Source: Prevotella aurantiaca JCM 15754
GTDB taxonomy: Bacteria; Bacteroidota; Bacteroidia; Bacteroidales; Bacteroidaceae
Direction: 5' to 3'
Length of the DNA stretch: 64,000 nucleotides
NCBI RefSeq assembly: GCF_000614025.1
Contig: NZ_BAKF01000005.1
Location: forward strand, 62,001 to 126,000
Below, one piece after another: positions 39,451 to 47,733 of this stretch; position 1 is the stretch's first letter, and the number at the start of each line of letters is the position of its first letter. The notes under the pieces were generated by a model. That model saw only the letters and a program-made list of their open reading frames with translations, made no database searches and was not told where the DNA came from. The position numbers and the translations under genes are program-made.

Positions 39451-40050
39451 ATGAAAAAGATTATTTTATTAGCAGCAATAACGCTTGCATCAGTAGGTGC
39501 TTATGCACAACATGCAGTTGGAACAGTTACATTACAACCAAAGGTAGGTTTAAATGTTGCAAACGTAACAGAGGTAAAAGATTCTAAGACACGCCTTGGA
39601 TTGGCAGCTGGTTTAGAGGTTGAGTATCAGTTAAGCGATATCGTTTCTCTCTCAGCAGGTGCTATTTACTCTCAGCAAGGTTATAAGAAAGACTGGGTAA
39701 TAGGTGGCGTTGACTACGAAAGAACAGCAAAGTTAGACTACATTAACGTGCCTATCCTTGCTAATGTATACGTTACTAAGGGCTTAGCAGTTAAGTTAGG
39801 TCTTCAACCAGGCTTCAATATATCTTCTAAATACAACCAAAAGGTAACCACAGCTGGCCGCGTTGTAGAAACAACAAGCGATATGAAAGCTCAGTCTGTA
39901 GACTTTTCTATACCAGTAGGTTTGTCATACGAGTTTGCAAACGTTCAACTCGACGCGCGTTATAACTGGGGTATTTCAAAGGTTTTGAAGAACAAAGAGG
40001 ATAAGAACTCTGTATTCCAGATTACTCTCGGTTATAAGTTCGCTCTCTAA
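39451..40050 (+). CDS. Porin-family outer-membrane beta-barrel protein
   Basis: 199 residues. Signal peptide MKKIILLAAITLASVGAYAQ. The mature part reads as a small barrel (PKVGLNVANVTE, LGLAAGLEVEYQL, VSLSAGAIYSQQGYK, VPILANVYVTKGLAVKLGLQ) ending in ITLGYKFAL with a hydrophobic C-terminus. This is the PorT/outer-membrane beta-barrel Pfam type common in Bacteroidota. Single gene with clear promoter and terminator; ligand unknown. Confidence 0.85.
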   Translation: MKKIILLAAITLASVGAYAQHAVGTVTLQPKVGLNVANVTEVKDSKTRLGLAAGLEVEYQLSDIVSLSAGAIYSQQGYKKDWVIGGVDYERTAKLDYINVPILANVYVTKGLAVKLGLQPGFNISSKYNQKVTTAGRVVETTSDMKAQSVDFSIPVGLSYEFANVQLDARYNWGISKVLKNKEDKNSVFQITLGYKFAL

Positions 40051-40103
40051 TAGCACTTTATATGGCACACGTATAAACGTGAATGGGTTATTAATATATA
40101 CAT

Positions 40104-40137
40104 AAGGAGCAAACATCGCTTGTGATATTTGCTCCTT
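40104..40137 (+). terminator. Terminator of the porin-family gene
   Basis: Perfect 10-bp stem AAGGAGCAAA (40104-40113) with TTTGCTCCTT (40128-40137), then TTTATTTG. Confidence 0.85.
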
Positions 40138-40211
40138 TTATTTGTTACTTTATGATGCTTGGAAATCATTTTAGTTTGTAAAGAAAAATACAAACGAAAA
40201 GCGATATAAAT

Positions 40212-40270
40212 GGTTTTGCATTGTAAAAGGGCCTATATTGCAACGCAAAAGTGCCTGTTTTACCGAGCAA
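40212..40270. repeat. 22-bp-period repeat array, locus 7
   Basis: Units TTGTAAAAGGGCCTATATTGC and GCAAAAGTGCCTGTTTTACCG plus a partial unit. It is the last copy before the accessory region; none is seen to its right. Confidence 0.8.
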
Positions 40271-40390
40271 GATGATTTCTAAATTGTATCTAATTGAGAA
40301 AGAAGAAATTACCTCATAATACAAACTAAATGGGTAACGATTTGGAAACGAGCGAAATGCTTTCTGTCGCATGTTTCTACATTAACAAAG

Positions 40391-40444
40391 AACGCTTGTT
40401 ATTCTATTTGCAAAGATAATCATTTGTTTTGAATAACAAGCGTT
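40391..40444. other. Orphan long hairpin
   Basis: Perfect 14-bp inverted repeat AACGCTTGTTATTC (40391-40404) with its complement (40431-40444), 26-nt loop, then five T on the plus strand. No gene ends nearby. It may be an old terminator or a mobile-element scar next to the istA remnant. Confidence 0.6.
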
Positions 40445-40661
40445 TTTGATGAAGATTTCTCTTTATCTGTTGGCTAAATGGCAAAGAACAGAAATTCTTA
40501 CTACGATCATGGGTTTTCTCTCTTTCATCACGTAATGTTTCTGAAAAAGCGGACGAAGATAGTTTTTTCGCTGTGCAGAAATATTCCCCTTACATGGTAT
40601 CTTCCGCCAGCCTTCACCCTTTCATTGAAATCAAGCAGGGAAATATGATGGCAATATTGAA

Positions 40662-41068
40662 CTAATCCAGACTGAAGAAAACCATTCTCATATTAAAATA
40701 AACGGAACGGTAGAGAGGTTTTACAGCATTTTCAATCAAGGCTTTGTTGGGGACGTACACGGGCAGGATAGACCGCACAGCTACAATCTTCAGCAAAGGC
40801 GACAAAATCATCATTAATGACAGGCTCGTTACGGTCGCTTTGTATGACATCTGCTTTCGGATTATTTCGGGGATTATGGCTCCAGGAACACCTTCAAAAT
40901 ATTGTATGGTATTCTTACATCCCTTTATCAAGTCTTCCTTGCATTGCGACGATACAGCTTTGCTGTAGGCGCAATGACCGAACGGTAGGGCTGCAACAAA
41001 TGTCTCGGTTTTCTTCGTTTCACCTATCATTTCATCACAACTTCAAACTTATTATCGGCAAAATCAAT
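40662..41068 (-). pseudogene. IS21-family transposase IstA remnant
   Basis: An internal piece of an IstA-type transposase, broken by frameshifts and stops. Recognisable: a decayed IDFADNKFEVV near 41060, ETKKTETFVAALPFGHCAYSKA, YFEGVPGAIIP and, after a stretch out of frame, KALIENAVKPLYRSVYF. The catalytic DDE core is disrupted. No IstB partner is present. The right side stops at the inverted-repeat element starting at 41071. It marks the border between ordinary chromosome and accessory DNA. Confidence 0.7.
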
Positions 41069-41070
41069 AT

Positions 41071-41169
41071 GAGACCTCTGCAAAAGTCTTTTCACACCCA
41101 ATTGTTACTAATGATAATTTGCGAGTTATCTCTATGGTCTCTCTGTTTGAATGTTTTTTGCAGAGATCT
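41071..41169. mobile_element. MITE-like 99-bp inverted-repeat element
   Basis: AGACCTCTGCAAAA (41072-41085) matches the reverse complement of TTTTGCAGAGATCT (41156-41169) at 13 of 14 positions. The inside is non-coding. Termini of this style occur on insertion sequences of Bacteroidota. It cuts the istA remnant. No clear target-site duplication is visible. Confidence 0.5.
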
Positions 41170-41275
41170 AAAATAATAGTGTTACCAAAATAGACATTAA
41201 ACTTTATACGAAATACGGTCTATCAGACACTAAAACCTCCTTCATAGAATCAACGCTAAAACCTATGTAAAAATA

Positions 41276-41308
41276 AACGAGGGCAAACATCATACTCTTG
41301 CCCTCGTT
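41276..41308 (-). terminator. Terminator of the 57-aa gene
   Basis: Perfect 11-bp stem AACGAGGGCAA (41276-41286) with TTGCCCTCGTT (41298-41308), followed leftward by TATTTTT. Confidence 0.85.
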
Positions 41309-41314
41309 AAAAAT

Positions 41315-41488
41315 TTACTTTTCTTTAGTTACGCCCTTAAAAGGTGTACCATTCTGTTTGACGTCGATAAAGCGTCCTGTATCTTTATCCCGTTTTACCC
41401 ATTGTTCTGTTTTGGGATTAAAAACCTGCGAACGTTTTCTCACTGCGCCCTTGCGATGTCCGTCTCCTGACGGTGGATTTGTAGCCAT
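41315..41488 (-). CDS. Small conserved hypothetical protein (57 aa)
   Basis: Begins MATNPPSGDGHRKGAVRKRS, then VFNPKTEQWVKRDKDTGRF and ends FKGVTKEK. Very basic and hydrophilic, with no signal or helix of membrane type. I recall near-identical small proteins as common in Bacteroidota genomes and mobile elements, without assigned role. Its own terminator directly follows. The pattern NPKTEQWVKRD with DTGRF suggests a small nucleic-acid-binding or ribosome-linked peptide, which is a guess. Confidence 0.75.
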   Translation of the reverse strand: MATNPPSGDGHRKGAVRKRSQVFNPKTEQWVKRDKDTGRFIDVKQNGTPFKGVTKEK

Positions 41489-41709
41489 ATCTAACCTTCT
41501 AATTTTTGTCCTTGAATTATATAGCCAAGGACACGCTATTATACTTGTTCGCTTAAATTCGATAGTTTATCATTTCAAGGTAAGCACAATGATTTTTAGA
41601 TGCTCACGATAACACTCCATCTGCTGTATGGCTGCATTTTCATGTGGTGTAATTCAATGCACCCTATTTTCTGTCAGCCAATGCTTCGTGAGGAATCTTT
41701 ATTGAACTC

Positions 41710-43155
41710 TTATTCTATTTCTGGATTTATATAGTTTCTGTTACTTGCAGAATATTGTCGCATACCATTGATATAGACAATCTCAGGTATATACTCACCT
41801 TTATTTTCCATATCCTTTTGCACTTCTCCAATTTTCTGTTTAATCTCATCAATATTATCCTTTTCCATGATTACCATGAATATGCCTGATTGTGCTCTTT
41901 CTGCTTTCATATAGGCAGGCAACTGAGTTCGATACCCATGAATGAGATTTTCATTAGTAGAACGTTTTATCTCTATAACTGAATTTGCCCTTGAACCTTT
42001 GGTTATATGGAAATCAATCTCACCAACACCAGGATTATCCTCTCGTGTTATAGATAGGTCTAAATTACCTGCTATTTTGTACGTATCAGCCACAGTATAT
42101 AGCAGAAGCTGCCAATCTGTTTCGTCCGGAGTCCGATTATTTCGATAGAACAACTCCGAAATCCTATTGTGTTCAACTAAATGTTTGAATTGATGACACA
42201 TTGCCAGCGTGAGCTTATAAACTTCCTCCTCTTCGTTCTCATACTCAGTTGGCTTTTGGAATGGAATCTCGTCCAATAGCTCTTGAAGCAATACAACTTG
42301 GTATTGCTTCTTATTGTCTGCTGTGAAATCATACGGTATTGCATTGAGATTCTTATAGAAACTAATTGCTGCTTTATAACAATCTTTATTGCCAACGATA
42401 AGATTCTTCCAATCTTTCTTTTTGTAGTCCTTGTACTCGGCCCAATTAACACCAATCAATTCTGCAATCTTTCTTTTGAGCCGATTATTATAATTACACA
42501 CATTGTCTATCTCTTCAAAATCATGTGCAACGGGAAGATTTGCTAAAAATGATTCCGGAATAAAATGAATAGGCTTATCTTTGTAGAAAGGGATTTGGAA
42601 CATGACCCCATACTCGAATGTATAAGAATGAGTTGTTAGTCCCATTTCCAGAGCTATTCTTTGTGTATACTCAAGAAAGTGTCTTTGAAGGATGGCAATG
42701 GCCATGTCACTGATTCTATCAGCTGCCATATTATCCTCTATTAGTTGCATTAAACCAAAGATTTCAGGATCTTCAATACCCGCCTTTATGATGGTGTATG
42801 CACTATGGGCAAGTTGTATGGAAATAGTGCCACTGATACCCCTTCCTCTTGTATTACCTTTTGAAAATCCCAATCCTGTATTTGGGATTTCCTTGAAAGT
42901 AAATCTTTTTACCATTTGATTAAAGAAACGGTCCTGAAGATTGTCAGCTTTTGAAGCTTTTACTAAAGGTATAAATAATCTAAAATAGTTAAAGAATTCT
43001 GTATATGCATTCTTAAATTCGGGTATCTCACTTCCTTTCAGAAGAAGCGGATCTATATGAAGCAAGGAGTCTTGATCCAAAAAGGCATTATATACCCCTT
43101 TTTTTACAAAATCCCTATGCTTTACCTTAAAAAACCTACTGTATGTTAATGCCAT
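41710..43155 (-). CDS. Unnamed protein with PD-(D/E)XK-like C-terminus, third gene of the RloAB operon
   Basis: 481 residues from the ATG (MALTYSRFFKV); an in-frame TTG lies 12 bp upstream. The N-terminal two thirds is a helical domain I do not recognise. The C-terminus has the order expected of RecB/Cas4-type nucleases: GEIDFHI (Asp near 381), VIEIKRS (Glu-x-Lys near 395-397) and QLPAY (Q-x3-Y near 411-415). That is a nuclease-like active site by inspection only. It follows rloB by 87 bp in the same direction, with no terminator or obvious promoter between. Likely an effector of the defence operon. Confidence 0.6.
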   Translation of the reverse strand: MALTYSRFFKVKHRDFVKKGVYNAFLDQDSLLHIDPLLLKGSEIPEFKNAYTEFFNYFRLFIPLVKASKADNLQDRFFNQMVKRFTFKEIPNTGLGFSKGNTRGRGISGTISIQLAHSAYTIIKAGIEDPEIFGLMQLIEDNMAADRISDMAIAILQRHFLEYTQRIALEMGLTTHSYTFEYGVMFQIPFYKDKPIHFIPESFLANLPVAHDFEEIDNVCNYNNRLKRKIAELIGVNWAEYKDYKKKDWKNLIVGNKDCYKAAISFYKNLNAIPYDFTADNKKQYQVVLLQELLDEIPFQKPTEYENEEEEVYKLTLAMCHQFKHLVEHNRISELFYRNNRTPDETDWQLLLYTVADTYKIAGNLDLSITREDNPGVGEIDFHITKGSRANSVIEIKRSTNENLIHGYRTQLPAYMKAERAQSGIFMVIMEKDNIDEIKQKIGEVQKDMENKGEYIPEIVYINGMRQYSASNRNYINPEIE

Positions 43156-43242
43156 GCTTATTGTCAATTATAAGTTTCTAATTTATGGTTAATAGATGCT
43201 GCCTGTTTTTAACGGAAGCCAAATAACTAATCTTTTTAACAA

Positions 43243-43866
43243 CTATCTTATAATGAGTGTATTAAGTAATTCAATCGCTTTATGTATTTCTGAATATGCC
43301 TTCAAATCCTCCGGCGATTCCTTGCAGAGTTGGCACAACTTTTCAGAATTTGATATCGCTCGTTCCAAGTTACCATTCTCTATCAAGTATTTATAGAGAT
43401 TGGTACGTATGAAATACCGTTTGGTCTTTTCATATCCTGGCATATATTTCTGCAATTCGGGAAGCAGTTGTTCGTAACTCTCATATCGCCGACAAACCAC
43501 ATTAGGTAAGAAGTGGAGCAAAAACCAAAATTCCGTGCAAGGATTCGTTTCTACAAACATCACCTGTCCGACATATTTCTTTGCAGCATATTTCTTCTTT
43601 GCACGCTGATATAGATGCATTTCAGAGGGATACTTAAATAGTCTGTCCATATCAAACAAGCATACGATATAATCATATTGCTTGCTCAGATAGGTTTCTA
43701 CTAATTTCAGTATATGATAAATGTCACTATGTTGTGGAAAAGCTGGCGCAACCTTGAAGGGATAGCGACATATAATCCTCAGAGAATCGAAATAGAACCA
43801 TTCTGTTTCCCCTTCGCCTATGATGGCGATACTTTTTGTTACTGTCCGTCCCATATCATTAGTCAT
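43243..43866 (-). CDS. rloB: RloB-family protein (AbiLii-like)
   Basis: 207 residues. RloB proteins carry a TOPRIM-like fold; here IIGEGETEWFYF (about 14-25) provides the first Glu, LFDMDRLF (about 69-76) the DxD, and ETNPCTEFWFLLHF (about 106-119) the family signature. It overlaps the ATPase gene by 8 bp, indicating translational coupling. RloA-RloB pairs match the lactococcal abortive-infection system AbiL and are found in defence islands. Nuclease or RNA-cleaving action is inferred, not proven. Confidence 0.85.
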   Translation of the reverse strand: MTNDMGRTVTKSIAIIGEGETEWFYFDSLRIICRYPFKVAPAFPQHSDIYHILKLVETYLSKQYDYIVCLFDMDRLFKYPSEMHLYQRAKKKYAAKKYVGQVMFVETNPCTEFWFLLHFLPNVVCRRYESYEQLLPELQKYMPGYEKTKRYFIRTNLYKYLIENGNLERAISNSEKLCQLCKESPEDLKAYSEIHKAIELLNTLIIR

Positions 43867-45157
43867 TTAGGTTGATATATTGACTACCCAAGAACGGCAG
43901 CTTTACTAACTTTCCCTGCTTGTAGGCATTGTATGGGGAAAGATTCTTATGCAGCCCAAGAGAAGAAAGACGCACAATTTTAGTTTCTCCGAATTCATCT
44001 TTATCAGTGAACCATATCGTATCACGGCGAATGAAATCCTCATTGAGAAGATTGATATCATGTGTAGTCAAGAGCATCTGGGATGTTCCGTTACTGTTTG
44101 CCAAAAATACTTTTATGAAATAAGCTAACAGCTCATAGTGAATACTTGTTTCTACTTCATCGATAGACACAAATCGATTGGTCTTTAACAAGAAATTCAG
44201 TATTACTGCCATTCCCAAGAACCTCATAGTGCCATTGGATTCGTATTCTTCCGATAAATCATATACTTTGTCGCCTGCCTTATGCTTGAAGGTCAGCTCC
44301 GTATTTGTAATTTTACCCTTCCTTAGCATTTCTGCCTTTGCCTCTTTATCAATAGGGGCATTCTGAATCAACTGTTCCAATTCAGGGGTTATTAGTTCTT
44401 CCTCCTCGTGCAATACAACATCTTCTATATTGAAATCGGATGCTTTCAGGAAGTTTAAAATGAATCTCTTTAAATCTCCTGTTTCGTCTTTATCCAATCG
44501 TGATTTGACATATCTCGAAAGTCGCATACCAGGAGCCAATACTTCTTTTACCTGTTCGGTAAAATAGTCGTACACATCATTCAGCCTAGTGCGTTCCACA
44601 TTGCTTTTTCCAAATGCGGCAAGCACACTGCAATTATTGATTGTGTTTCCGGAAATCACATCTTGACTTTTCTTTGTCATTTTCAGATTCACACCAAAGT
44701 CGATGGTCGTGGAATCTGTCGCAACATCATAACTTCGATTATACAATTTGGTAGGGCGAATGGAATCATAAACAATCAATGCCTCGGAATAAATGTGCTT
44801 TGCATCCAACTCAAAACTAAGAATATACTTCGATTGATTGATATAGAACACCATAGACATCTTTGTCGTTTCATTCCTCGAAGTGTTATCCAGCATAAAA
44901 GGAACTACTCCGGTTTTCTCATTCCGATCTTTAGGCATTCTCAAAACCAACATTTTGAAGAATTCGATGGCGTTTAATATATTTGTTTTACCGGAAGCAT
45001 TGGCACCATAGATGATGCCTACTTTCAGCAATCTTACCCCTTCTTTAACTTCATACGAATACTCATCAGACATAAAAGTATCTGCCGATGGCTCAAAACT
45101 GATTTTCTGAGCCGATTTAATGGAGAAAAAATTCTCAATGCTGAATTCTGCTATCAT
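43859..45157 (-). CDS. rloA: RloA-type AAA ATPase (AbiLi-like)
   Basis: 432 residues. SMC/ABC-like ATPase of the AAA_15/AAA_21 group. Walker A GANASGKTN at 51-59, acidic Walker B within FVSIDEVETSIHYELL, and the switch His in LLTTHDINLL. Such ATPases sense infection and license a partner nuclease, as in AbiL, OLD-type systems and PARIS. First gene of the three-gene leftward operon, with its own promoter 30 bp upstream. AbiLi or the RloA group is the best match. Confidence 0.85.
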   Translation of the reverse strand: MIAEFSIENFFSIKSAQKISFEPSADTFMSDEYSYEVKEGVRLLKVGIIYGANASGKTNILNAIEFFKMLVLRMPKDRNEKTGVVPFMLDNTSRNETTKMSMVFYINQSKYILSFELDAKHIYSEALIVYDSIRPTKLYNRSYDVATDSTTIDFGVNLKMTKKSQDVISGNTINNCSVLAAFGKSNVERTRLNDVYDYFTEQVKEVLAPGMRLSRYVKSRLDKDETGDLKRFILNFLKASDFNIEDVVLHEEEELITPELEQLIQNAPIDKEAKAEMLRKGKITNTELTFKHKAGDKVYDLSEEYESNGTMRFLGMAVILNFLLKTNRFVSIDEVETSIHYELLAYFIKVFLANSNGTSQMLLTTHDINLLNEDFIRRDTIWFTDKDEFGETKIVRLSSLGLHKNLSPYNAYKQGKLVKLPFLGSQYINLND

Positions 45158-45185
45158 AATCGTTGAATTTATCTGTTATACGGTG

Positions 45186-45216
45186 TAAAGGTACAAATAA
45201 AAATTAATTCCGCAAA
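45186..45216 (-). promoter_or_regulatory. Promoter of the rloA-rloB-nuclease operon
   Basis: TTTG (45216-45213), 19-nt spacer, TACCTTTA (45193-45186). Independent of the mobilization genes, which end at 45415. Confidence 0.6.
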
Positions 45217-45414
45217 TTATATTTAGCTTTTTCGTATTTAAATTACAATATGTATAAACAAAATAATATTTAGACCAATTATTTGGTGTGTTTTTTAGAA
45301 ATTCACAGTGTGTAATTTTGAAGGCAATTATCATGTGTTATTTGCACCATCGCCTAATTTATTTACGATGGATAGTTTCCAATAGTTTATTTCAGATCTT
45401 TAATGTATTTACCA

Positions 45415-46494
45415 TCACAGTCCTCTTCTTATTTTCTTCTTTTTCTTGGCTTGGTTTCTGAGTTTTCGTTGCCAAGCCATCTCGGCATAATCATCACCGT
45501 GTGTCTGTGGATTAATAAGTCCACCTGCTCCCAAAATCATTTCTTCGGCAGCATTCAAGGCGGTGCTTGCTACATTTCCTACGGCTTGTGCAATAGAAGA
45601 GCCTTCGTTTGCTTTTGTAGGCGGTATGTATGAACGACTGGGAGGAACAAGTTGATAGCCTGTGTCTGAGTGAGTTTTATCTTTTGCAGTCTCGTGTGCC
45701 ATTGTGTGAGCTTTTGTTATCGTCTCCTTTGTTTCGGCTTTATTGGCTACTTCAAAGTTCTTTTGCAAGGAACGGTAGCCGAATTCCCTGCCGATTTCGG
45801 AAGCCTTGAAGCTTTGTCCATTGAAGGAGAACTTCAAGCCATATACCTTGCCCTGCTTATTCTTCATACGCTCTATGGTAATGCCGTTTTTGTTCAATTC
45901 ATAAAGGAACATGGAATGCCCCGTGACACCTATACCTTTGTACTTGTCAAGCAGGGCATAGCAGATTTGTTGTACTTGCTGTTTTGTCTGCTCTCTTATA
46001 GGACTGGCTTTTGGCTCCTGATGCTGCTTTTTCGCCTTGACCTCCTTTGCGATGGTCAAGCCTTTCTCCCTGCTGATTTCCTCTGCCACCCTTGCAGCCC
46101 TGTTGCTCACAAAAGTGGTATCATAGACCTCTCCATATAGGCTGATGCGGTTGGCAACAATGTGAATGTGTCTGTTGTCGGTGTCCTTGTGCGTTACTGC
46201 CACCCATTGGTGGTTGTCAAGTCCCATTCGCTTGGCAAACAGATGGGCTATCCTCATAAGTTCAGACACAGGCAGCTTTTTCTCGTCCTGCGGTGCAATG
46301 CCTATTTCGATACGGAGAAACTTGTTCCTGCAACGGCTGTTATACTCGTTGACCACTTTCATTTCCTCATAGATTGTTTTTGGCTCCCTGCTGCAAAGAT
46401 TGTGAAAGGCAAGCCGATAGCCGAGCTTGCCCTCTCTGAAAATATAGTCCAGAGCCGTACTGCCGTGCGCTATCGCCTTACATTTTCCTATCAT
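45415..46494 (-). CDS. Relaxase / mobilization nuclease
   Basis: 359 residues, relaxase domain (PF03432 type). It nicks oriT and stays bound to the transferred strand. The two-His motif reads HKDTDNRHIHIVANR near 108-122; N-terminal GKCKAIAHGSTALDYIF may hold the nucleophile Tyr. The C-terminal 120 residues are low-complexity and basic (RNQAKKKKKIRRG). Overlaps MobC by 17 bp. BmgA/MobB-like of Bacteroides mobilizable elements. No own secretion genes in this window, so it would depend on another element. Confidence 0.9.
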   Translation of the reverse strand: MIGKCKAIAHGSTALDYIFREGKLGYRLAFHNLCSREPKTIYEEMKVVNEYNSRCRNKFLRIEIGIAPQDEKKLPVSELMRIAHLFAKRMGLDNHQWVAVTHKDTDNRHIHIVANRISLYGEVYDTTFVSNRAARVAEEISREKGLTIAKEVKAKKQHQEPKASPIREQTKQQVQQICYALLDKYKGIGVTGHSMFLYELNKNGITIERMKNKQGKVYGLKFSFNGQSFKASEIGREFGYRSLQKNFEVANKAETKETITKAHTMAHETAKDKTHSDTGYQLVPPSRSYIPPTKANEGSSIAQAVGNVASTALNAAEEMILGAGGLINPQTHGDDYAEMAWQRKLRNQAKKKKKIRRGL

Positions 46495-46909
46495 CTCTTC
46501 TCATATTTAAGACCTTATATATCTCATCGTTCACATGAAAATGGGGGTCGTAAAATCGCTTAAATGCCTCTTTGGCACATAGCGAAAGGTTCTGTGTAAT
46601 ATGTACCCATCTCTCATCTTTTACTTTGATGAGGTTGGAAACCTGCCCGTAGAACCTTCCTGTATGCTGAAGTATGGCAATGGCTTCCCTTTCATTTTCG
46701 GTCATCTTGGGAACGGCTGCCACCTCTCCATTTAGGAGCATTTCACGGCAGTAATCGGAAAACTTACGTCCCGCACTTTCTGCCTTTGACTTAATACGTT
46801 GCTTTTCCTCTGAGGTACATCTTACCTTGATGAACTCTGTCTTGTTCATCCTCTGTTCTTCCTTATCCCGTTGCTGCCATCGGGCAGCTTTTCCTTTGTA
46901 TCTGTTCAT
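46478..46909 (-). CDS. mobC: Relaxosome protein MobC
   Basis: 143 residues. Helical, with a ribbon-helix-helix-like N-terminal segment (KTEFIKVRCTSEEKQRIKSKA) and the MobC core FSDYCREMLLNGEV, ILQHTGRFYGQVSNLIKV. Binds oriT and assists strand opening. The gene starts right after the candidate oriT and overlaps the relaxase gene. Confidence 0.85.
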   Translation of the reverse strand: MNRYKGKAARWQQRDKEEQRMNKTEFIKVRCTSEEKQRIKSKAESAGRKFSDYCREMLLNGEVAAVPKMTENEREAIAILQHTGRFYGQVSNLIKVKDERWVHITQNLSLCAKEAFKRFYDPHFHVNDEIYKVLNMRRDDRKM

Positions 46910-46919
46910 ATAAGTTTCC

Positions 46920-47182
46920 TTGAAAGTTAATCATTCCAGATGATTCGTTGTTGCTTAATTCCCGAACACTGACCGATGAGAACGGAGTGATTACGGTCTT
47001 ATCTCCCCGACAGTCCAACGAGGGGAGCAAGAGCAGTTTGTGGGTACAAACTGACGTCTTGCAATGCTACCAAACAAACCATTTACGCTTAAAACGTTTT
47101 ATAGTCTAAAAACGAATGCCGTGCATTCTATGACTAACTGCATTCGTGGTATTCTCACAGAGAACTAAGCCGAAGAAGAAAG
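46920..47182. other. Candidate oriT region
   Basis: A 260-bp non-coding region directly upstream of mobC holding a CTCCCC/GGGGAG stem (47003-47008 with 47022-47027) and an 8-bp hairpin CAGTTTGT/ACAAACTG with GGGT loop (47034-47053). Hairpins just upstream of mobC are typical of nic sites. The exact nick site cannot be given. Confidence 0.55.
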
Positions 47183-47278
47183 GGTAGACCCTTTTAGCAA
47201 AAAAGGTAGACCTATTTGCCTGAAAAGGTAGACCTATTTTGAAGAAAGGGTAGACCTTTTTCCAGAAAACCGTCTACC
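47183..47278. repeat. Four 22-bp iterons plus one inverted copy
   Basis: GGTAGACC occurs at 47183, 47205, 47227 and 47249, exactly 22 bp apart, each preceded by AAA and followed by a T-rich segment. An inverted copy GTCTACC lies at 47272-47278. Suggests a replication or relaxosome binding array of the mobile element. Unrelated in sequence to the chromosomal 22-bp family. Confidence 0.8.
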
Positions 47279-47290
47279 TTTTCTTACGGC

Positions 47291-47731
47291 TTACAGTCTT
47301 CTCCATTTCTCTATGTCTTCACCATATTCCTCCAGATGCTGACGAACGATGTTCTCCACAAAGCTTGAAAGGTTGCTGCCCCTGTCGCCTAACCTACGCA
47401 CAATGAAGTCGGCACGCTCCTGTGTCTCCCTACTCAGATAGACCGCCTTACGGTTGTTTAACTTGGTCGGCACAAGATAGGCTTGCTTGTAGGCTTCGAG
47501 TGTTTTCTTTCTCATCTTGGCGCTGATGCGTCTTTGAACAGTTGCACTCTCAGTATTCCGTGCAGGCTCGGAGTGCATGGTATTCTCTGTGTCCTGCTTG
47601 TTTGTTGGTCTTTCTCTTTCAGGAACTGCAGTCGCTTCTTGTGAAGTAGATTCGTTCTCTGTTTCATCTTCCACACCCAAGAACCATGAAAGGTCTTTGT
47701 CGCTCATCATAGTTTCCTTTTCCATTTCCAT
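47291..47731 (-). CDS. DUF3408 protein of mobile elements
   Basis: 146 residues. Acidic, disordered N-terminal half; C-terminal ribbon-helix-helix-like domain (VYLSRETQERADFIVRRLG, SNLSSFVENIVRQHLEEY). DUF3408 proteins accompany mobilization and conjugation genes in Bacteroidota and resemble partition or TraB-type DNA-binding factors. It adjoins the iterons, a plausible binding target. Ends 2 bp from the primase gene. Confidence 0.8.
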   Translation of the reverse strand: MEMEKETMMSDKDLSWFLGVEDETENESTSQEATAVPERERPTNKQDTENTMHSEPARNTESATVQRRISAKMRKKTLEAYKQAYLVPTKLNNRKAVYLSRETQERADFIVRRLGDRGSNLSSFVENIVRQHLEEYGEDIEKWRRL

Positions 47732-47733
47732 TT

